A stretch of 64,000 nucleotides of DNA from Litoreibacter meonggei. Lineage in GTDB: Bacteria; Pseudomonadota; Alphaproteobacteria; Rhodobacterales; Rhodobacteraceae. The stretch covers positions 806,001 through 870,000 of the forward strand of contig NZ_RCCE01000001.1 of NCBI RefSeq assembly GCF_003663885.1. Reading direction: 5' to 3'. A program made the position numbers and the translations under genes. Of this stretch, positions 59,285-64,000 are shown in pieces; within the stretch, counting starts at the first letter, position 1, and each line of letters starts with the position of its first letter. The notes under the pieces were generated by a model, which made no database searches, was not told the DNA's origin, and saw only the letters and a list, made by a program, of their open reading frames with translations.

Positions 59285-59745
59285 ATCAGCAGCGACGCCG
59301 CGCCCTCAAGCTTCAACAACTCGACCTTCGCCTCGACCCCGCCCGCACCTGAAAAGCCACCCAAACCCGTGGCACCCAAAACACGGTGACAAGGGATCAA
59401 AATGGCAATCGGGTTCGCGCCGCAGGCCTGCCCGATCGCCTGAGCCGACACGCCCAAGTCCGCGGCCAAATCGCCATAGGTGCGCGTTTCGCCATACGGG
59501 ATCGCGCTAAGGGCCGCGTAGAATTTCTGTTGAAACGCAGACCCGCGCGGCTTTAGTGGCAGGTCAAACTGCTGCCTACTTCCGGCGAAGTATTCGTGCA
59601 GCTGGGTGACCGCGTGTCCCAGTACACCCGTCTGTGCTATGTCGCCCGAGTTATCCCACTCCAGCTCCACAATCGCACCGTCCCGCTCAATTAGAGTGAT
59701 CGGTCCGACGGGGCTTTCAAGCCGTGCTCGCGCCCCGTCGCTCAT
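59281..59745 (-). CDS. ogt: Methylated-DNA--protein-cysteine methyltransferase
   Basis: Removes O6-methyl groups from guanine onto its own cysteine, a suicide repair. In 154 residues the acceptor is Cys119 in ILIPCHRVLG; YGETRTYGDLAADLG and GQACGANPIA are the DNA-binding blocks. No AraC (Ada) domain is fused. It is downstream of ileS by 3 nt on the same strand and converges on pcs. Confidence 0.94.
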   Translation of the reverse strand: MSDGARARLESPVGPITLIERDGAIVELEWDNSGDIAQTGVLGHAVTQLHEYFAGSRQQFDLPLKPRGSAFQQKFYAALSAIPYGETRTYGDLAADLGVSAQAIGQACGANPIAILIPCHRVLGATGLGGFSGAGGVEAKVELLKLEGAASLLI

Positions 59746-59748
59746 TGC

Positions 59749-62730
59749 TTACTCCAACGCCGTGTCGCAGCGCTGGCAGACACCTGCATGGGTGTGGCTG
59801 CCCACATCCGGCAGAATCTTCCAGCAGCGTTGGCATTTGTCACCATCCGCTTTGTCGAACACCACCGCCACGCCGTCAGTATCCTCCAAAGCGAACGCAC
59901 CGTCCGGTGCCGCATCAGTGGTCACCGTGATGCCGGAGGTGATGCACATATCGTCGAAGTTCACAGTTTTCAGCACCTCGGCGGCCTCTGCACCGACAAA
60001 CACGGTCGGAGCCGCTTCCAGCGACGATCCGATAACCTTCGCTGTCCGTTCGACTTCCAAAGCACCCGTCACGACGCGGCGCACTTTGCGCACGGTGGCC
60101 CATTTGGCGGCCAGTTCTGCATCACGCCACGCGACGGGCGTTTCCGGAATGTCTGTCAGGTGCACTGACGATTCATCGCCCGGGAAGCGTTCCAGCCAGA
60201 TTTCCTCGCAAGTGAACACCAGCACCGGCGCAAGCCACGTGGTCAGACGGTGGAACAAGATGTCCAGCACCGTTCGCGCTGCCCGACGGCGGGCGGTGTC
60301 GCCGTCGCAATACAAAGCGTCCTTGCGGATGTCGAAGTAGAACGCCGACAGGTCGACCGTCGCGAAGGTGAAGATTGCTTGGAACACGCCTTGAAAATCG
60401 TACTTGGCGTAACCTTCGCGCACCACTTCGTCCAACTCGGACAAGCGGTGCAGCACCCAGCGTTCCAGCTCCGGCATATCCGCAGGTTCCACCCGATCCG
60501 CCTCGCTAAAGTCATTCAATGACCCCAGCATATAGCGCATCGTGTTGCGCAGGCGGCGGTAACTGTCGGCCACACCTTTGAGGATTTCGTCCCCGATGCG
60601 CTGGTCCAAAGTGAAGTCGGTTTGTGCTACCCAAAGACGCAAAATATCAGCGCCATATTGCTGCACGATCTTCTCGGGCACGATGGTGTTGCCGATGGAT
60701 TTGGACATCTTCATGCCCTTCTCGTCCAGCGTGAACCCGTGGGTTAGCACGCCGCGATACGGCGCATGCCCGATGGTCCCACAGGCCTGCAACATCGACG
60801 AGTGGAACCACCCGCGGTGCTGATCCGTGCCTTCCAGATACAGGTCGGCCATGCCGTCCTCGCTACCGTCCTCACGGTCGCGCAACGTGAACGCGTGGGT
60901 GGAGCCGGAATCGAACCACACATCCAAAATGTCCATCACCTGATTGTAGTCGTCAGGGTTCACGATGCCGCCCAAGAACCGCTCTTTCGCGCCATCCTTG
61001 TACCAAGCATCCGCGCCCTCGACCTCGAAGGCCTCCAGCACGCGGGCGTTGACCTCTTCGTTACGCAGCAGGAAGTCGTCGGCGTCCGGCAAGGCGCCGT
61101 TCTTGGTGAAGCAGGTCAGCGGCACGCCCCACGCCCGTTGACGCGACAGCACCCAATCAGGGCGCGCCTCGATCATCGAGAACAGGCGGTTGCGGCCCGT
61201 CTGTGGCGTCCATGTTACCAGCTCGTCGATGCTGCGCAGCGCACGCTCACGGATCGTCTTGCCATAGGTGTCCTGACCGTCACCGACCTCCTTGTCGACC
61301 GCCGCAAACCATTGGGGCGTGTTGCGGTAGATCACCGGAGCCTTGGAGCGCCACGAATGCGGATAACTATGCGTCAGCCGCCCGCGAGCCATCAACAGGT
61401 TGCCGGATGCCAGCACGTCGATCACCGCCTTGTTCGCGTCCCCCTCTTTGCCGTTCGGCTTGAGGATGCGCTTGCCGCCAAACAGCGGCAGGTCAGCACG
61501 ATAAGAGCCGTCTTCCATGACGTTATACGTCATCGGCAAGCCAAATTTCTGGCCGATCTGATAGTCGTCATCCCCGTGCGAAGGGGCCGTGTGCACAAAG
61601 CCCGTACCCGCTTCCTCGGTCACGTGATCGCCGGGCAACATTGGCACGTCGTAGTCCCATTCGCCCTGCCCGTCCGGCACGCCGCGCAGCGGGTGCTTCA
61701 ACGTCAACGCCTCTAGCACCGCTGGCGACGCGTCGCGCATGCGCTCAAACCCGTCAACGCGGGCTTGGGCGAAGATGCCTTCCGCCAACGCATCCGCCAC
61801 CAGATACTTCTCGCCGACCTTGGCCCAGTTGTCTTCGGCGGCCTCGGTGATTTTATAGAGGCCGTAGCTGATCTTCGGCCCGAAACACACCGCGCGATTT
61901 TGCGGGATGGTCCACGGGGTCGTGGTCCAGATCACCACGTTGGTGTTAGTAAATTCCGAGCCGATCTCTTGCGCCGCCGCAGCCGTCTTGCTTTCGTCGC
62001 CGCCAGTGATCTCCGCCACCAAACTTTCGGTTCCAGCAACACCCACGACAGGGAATTTCACCCAGATCATATCCGACTTGTGGTCGTGATACTCGACCTC
62101 CGCCTCGGCCAACGCGGTCTTCTCAACCGGCGACCACATCACAGGTTTGGAGCCTTGATACAGCGTTCCCGTCATCAGGAACTTCTGGAACTCCTCGGCA
62201 ATCACGCGTTCCGCATGGAAGTTCATCGTCAAATACGGATCATCCCAGTTGCCCGTGACGCCCAGACGCTTGAACTCCTCGCGCTGTATATCGACCCAGC
62301 CGGCGGCAAACTCACGGCATTCCTGACGGAACTCCACAACGTCCACGGCGTCTTTGTCTTTGCCCTTGGCGCGGTATTTCTCCTCGATCTTCCACTCGAT
62401 TGGCAGCCCGTGGCAATCCCAGCCGGGGATGTAGCGCGCGTCGCGGCCCATCATCTGCTGAGAGCGGACGACCATGTCCTTCAGGATCTTGTTCAACGCG
62501 TGGCCGATATGCAAATGCCCGTTGGCATAGGGCGGGCCGTCATGCAGCGTGAAGGGTTCGCGGGTCTCGGTCCGTGCCTTCTCGCGCAGCCGCTCATAAA
62601 CGCCGATCTTGGCCCAACGCTCCAGCCAGCCCGGCTCGCGCTTGGGCAGGCCCGCGCGCATCGGGAAGTCGGTTTTCGGCAGGTTCAGCGTGTCTTTGTA
62701 GGAAATGGTCTCAGGGGTGTCGGCGCACAT
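59749..62730 (-). CDS. ileS: Isoleucine--tRNA ligase
   Basis: The 993-residue class I synthetase. HIGH motif in [18 protein letters not shown] in [13 protein letters not shown]1 editing domain in between, and a C-terminal zinc finger ([20 protein letters not shown]). The start is the ATG at 62730 giving [17 protein letters not shown]. It is the bacterial IleS1 type, with a C-terminal zinc domain. No T-box-like leader is visible upstream. Confidence 0.97.
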   Translation of the reverse strand: MCADTPETISYKDTLNLPKTDFPMRAGLPKREPGWLERWAKIGVYERLREKARTETREPFTLHDGPPYANGHLHIGHALNKILKDMVVRSQQMMGRDARYIPGWDCHGLPIEWKIEEKYRAKGKDKDAVDVVEFRQECREFAAGWVDIQREEFKRLGVTGNWDDPYLTMNFHAERVIAEEFQKFLMTGTLYQGSKPVMWSPVEKTALAEAEVEYHDHKSDMIWVKFPVVGVAGTESLVAEITGGDESKTAAAAQEIGSEFTNTNVVIWTTTPWTIPQNRAVCFGPKISYGLYKITEAAEDNWAKVGEKYLVADALAEGIFAQARVDGFERMRDASPAVLEALTLKHPLRGVPDGQGEWDYDVPMLPGDHVTEEAGTGFVHTAPSHGDDDYQIGQKFGLPMTYNVMEDGSYRADLPLFGGKRILKPNGKEGDANKAVIDVLASGNLLMARGRLTHSYPHSWRSKAPVIYRNTPQWFAAVDKEVGDGQDTYGKTIRERALRSIDELVTWTPQTGRNRLFSMIEARPDWVLSRQRAWGVPLTCFTKNGALPDADDFLLRNEEVNARVLEAFEVEGADAWYKDGAKERFLGGIVNPDDYNQVMDILDVWFDSGSTHAFTLRDREDGSEDGMADLYLEGTDQHRGWFHSSMLQACGTIGHAPYRGVLTHGFTLDEKGMKMSKSIGNTIVPEKIVQQYGADILRLWVAQTDFTLDQRIGDEILKGVADSYRRLRNTMRYMLGSLNDFSEADRVEPADMPELERWVLHRLSELDEVVREGYAKYDFQGVFQAIFTFATVDLSAFYFDIRKDALYCDGDTARRRAARTVLDILFHRLTTWLAPVLVFTCEEIWLERFPGDESSVHLTDIPETPVAWRDAELAAKWATVRKVRRVVTGALEVERTAKVIGSSLEAAPTVFVGAEAAEVLKTVNFDDMCITSGITVTTDAAPDGAFALEDTDGVAVVFDKADGDKCQRCWKILPDVGSHTHAGVCQRCDTALE

Positions 62731-63047
62731 GTCAGGCGTCCTTTGTCGTCGAATTTGCAAATCGGAGTGGGGTCGGTGCGAGCATCTCAAACACCTTTGC
62801 CCGGCGTCTCATCTGAATCAGAGCGCCGGGGATATAATTCGAATAATGACGCGAAGATAGGTCATGGGCTTTCTATAGCGCCGCTGCGCGCGCTGGTCCA
62901 TCGCCTTATTGCAGAGCAGGTGACCGCCCGCCAGCGCGGGCTTCACGTCTTTTGAACGGGTTTCTCACACGCTGATCTGGCGGGGACCGCTAGAGTGTCG
63001 TCACTCCCCAATATCCCTTTTCACCCCTCACCTACCCGGAGGTCACA
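62731..63047. other. 317-bp divergent intergenic region
   Basis: This lies between ileS (minus) and a secreted-protein gene (plus) and should hold both promoters. CCCGGCG (62800-62806) and CGCCGGG (62824-62830) form a 7-bp dyad with a 17-nt loop in the ileS leader. GGAGG precedes the plus-strand gene. I see no convincing ORF, RNA gene or promoter pair. Confidence 0.35.
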
Positions 63048-63671
63048 ATGTTTAAGACAGTTCTTTTCGCAGGTCTGACCACCTTGATCGCAACAGGCCA
63101 ATTGGTTGCAGGGCAGCACCTTTCGCCAAACGACACAGAGATAGGGACCGTCTCTGGCGGCTCCAACGACTACCTGTTTCTCAAATCCCCTCGTGAAGGG
63201 GCTGATGTCACGCTGACCATTCGACCGGTCGCCGGGCAGGCTTTTCCATCCGAGATCGAACGCATCAATCCCGGCACCTCTGCGCTGGCGGATGAGTTGA
63301 AGATCAACTGGTATGCCCAAGCCAGTTGTAGCGCAGGCATCCAGCAATTGCGCTCGGCAGGCCCCGGAGGCACCTCCGTGCAAACCATCAACGGAAGCCG
63401 CAATGCGATCGCGGGCCGCAGCAATATCCAAAGCTTTGATGTGGAGGCGGTAGACCGTGTGTGTATCCGCTGGGCGAAAGCCATGATCGCGCAATGCGGC
63501 TGGCCATTCGAGCCAGGGGTCGGATGCGACTTCGAGGAGACGTTCTCTTATGACGCAACCACACAGGTTCCACGCAGCAGCCCCGTGCGGGTATCGGGCA
63601 GTTGTGTTAATAGCCAGTTGCCCACGACCGACTATTATGGACGTCTGACATTGCGCTGCGCTTTCGAGTAA
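63048..63671 (+). CDS. Secreted six-cysteine protein of unknown function
   Basis: Not recognised. It has 207 residues: a signal peptide (MFKTVLFAGLTTLIATGQLVAG) and a mature domain with six cysteines (ASCSAG, DRVCIRW, AQCGWP, VGCDFE, SGSCVNS, LRCAFE), probably three disulfides in the periplasm. Predicted mostly beta. CCGGAGG lies 6 nt before the ATG, so the start is good. It stands alone between ileS and the Rrf2 gene. Confidence 0.72.
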   Translation: MFKTVLFAGLTTLIATGQLVAGQHLSPNDTEIGTVSGGSNDYLFLKSPREGADVTLTIRPVAGQAFPSEIERINPGTSALADELKINWYAQASCSAGIQQLRSAGPGGTSVQTINGSRNAIAGRSNIQSFDVEAVDRVCIRWAKAMIAQCGWPFEPGVGCDFEETFSYDATTQVPRSSPVRVSGSCVNSQLPTTDYYGRLTLRCAFE

Positions 63672-63735
63672 CCGCGTGTCGCGCTCTCCCGGCGGGCATC
63701 CCTTGGCAGACTGCCCGTCAGGCTTTTGCGCCCCG

Positions 63736-64000
63736 CTAGGCGGGTTCGTCCAGCGCGTTTGCGGCCTCCAAGCCCAGCAATCGCGTCAATGCGGCTCCCT
63801 GCCCGCTGACATCTTCCAGACTGTAGCCGTCCAGCACGGTAAAGAACGCCTCCTGCGCTTCGGCCAATGGCCCGCGCAGCCCGCATGCTGGCGTGATGGC
63901 GCAAGCCCCGTTGCCCGCAAAACACTCCGCGACAGACAGGTTCCGCGTCAGGCTGCGTACCACCGCACCGACGCGAATTTCACCCGCCGGTTTTGCCAGA
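63736..64000 (-). CDS. Rrf2 family transcriptional regulator (NsrR-like), 3' part
   Basis: The frame runs off the window end; only the C-terminal 87 residues are here. LAKPAGEIRVGAVVRSLT leads to ECFAGNGACAITPACGLRG, the three-cysteine iron-sulfur ligand set, then EAFFTVLDGYSLEDV. The spacing fits NsrR, a nitric-oxide sensor, or a near relative. The helix-turn-helix is outside the window. Targets cannot be read here. Confidence 0.85.
   Translation of the reverse strand, partial: LAKPAGEIRVGAVVRSLTRNLSVAECFAGNGACAITPACGLRGPLAEAQEAFFTVLDGYSLEDVSGQGAALTRLLGLEAANALDEPA

Noticed and set aside
62731-62830. T-box or other riboswitch in the ileS leader
   Set aside because: Only a simple 7-bp dyad is visible; no specifier loop or T-box sequence, and T-boxes are rare outside Gram-positives.

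Overview
The window reads as ordinary chromosome of a marine-type alphaproteobacterium, most likely Rhodobacterales (Roseobacter group). This is inferred from the high-GC coding bias, the protein families, and gene orders familiar from that group: ctaC-ctaB-small membrane gene-ctaG-ctaE-surf1-thrC-M16 peptidase-GNAT, atpHAGDC followed by an H-type lectin gene, a DUF484-xerC pair, a pcs-type phosphatidylcholine synthase, and a GAF-containing PtsP. Coding density is very high. I see no tRNA, rRNA, CRISPR array, insertion sequence or prophage.

Layout. 1-9.9 kb: ptsP (its start touches the window edge), an EcsC-like protein, a GNAT, a flavin reductase-like protein, a SulP transporter and mtnP. 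Next is an unrecognised locus: a 37-residue cysteine-rich secreted microprotein with a membrane-anchored partner, divergent from a leaderless M15 cell-wall hydrolase. apt follows. 9.9-19.8 kb (all minus): a FAD oxidase, a metallo-hydrolase, then the cytochrome c oxidase biogenesis operon running into thrC, an M16 protease and a GNAT. 20-25.8 kb: tldD, dprA, an EamA transporter, and groES-groEL under a CIRCE operator. 25.8-33.4 kb: DUF2161, a family II pyrophosphatase, a HAD hydrolase, a MaoC hydratase, ribF, a YcgN-type protein, threonine aldolase, a DsbA-like isomerase and prs. 33.4-38.8 kb: an H-type lectin and the F1 ATP synthase operon with a clear terminator. 39-51 kb: a methyltransferase, clpA coupled to an M23 peptidase, a MotA/ExbB plus OmpA coiled-coil pair, a ChaC-like protein, DUF2125, an extensin-like protein, tyrC and hisC. 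51-64 kb: priA, a transaldolase-type aldolase, DUF808, an EamA transporter, DUF484-xerC, a cytochrome P460-family protein, pcs, ogt, ileS, a secreted six-cysteine protein and the 3' part of an Rrf2 regulator.

How the genes work together. Most are housekeeping: respiration (aa3-type oxidase assembly and ATP synthase), protein quality control (GroESL, ClpA, TldD, M16), nucleotide salvage and PRPP metabolism (mtnP, apt, prs), aromatic and histidine biosynthesis, and envelope maintenance (M15, M23, extensin-like and OmpA-type peptidoglycan proteins). The less familiar signals are small: the cysteine-rich microprotein locus, a set of perfect hairpins placed directly after stop codons or directly before start codons, four convergent gene pairs sharing exactly 4-nt stop overlaps, and the stator-like membrane pair with a very long coiled coil.
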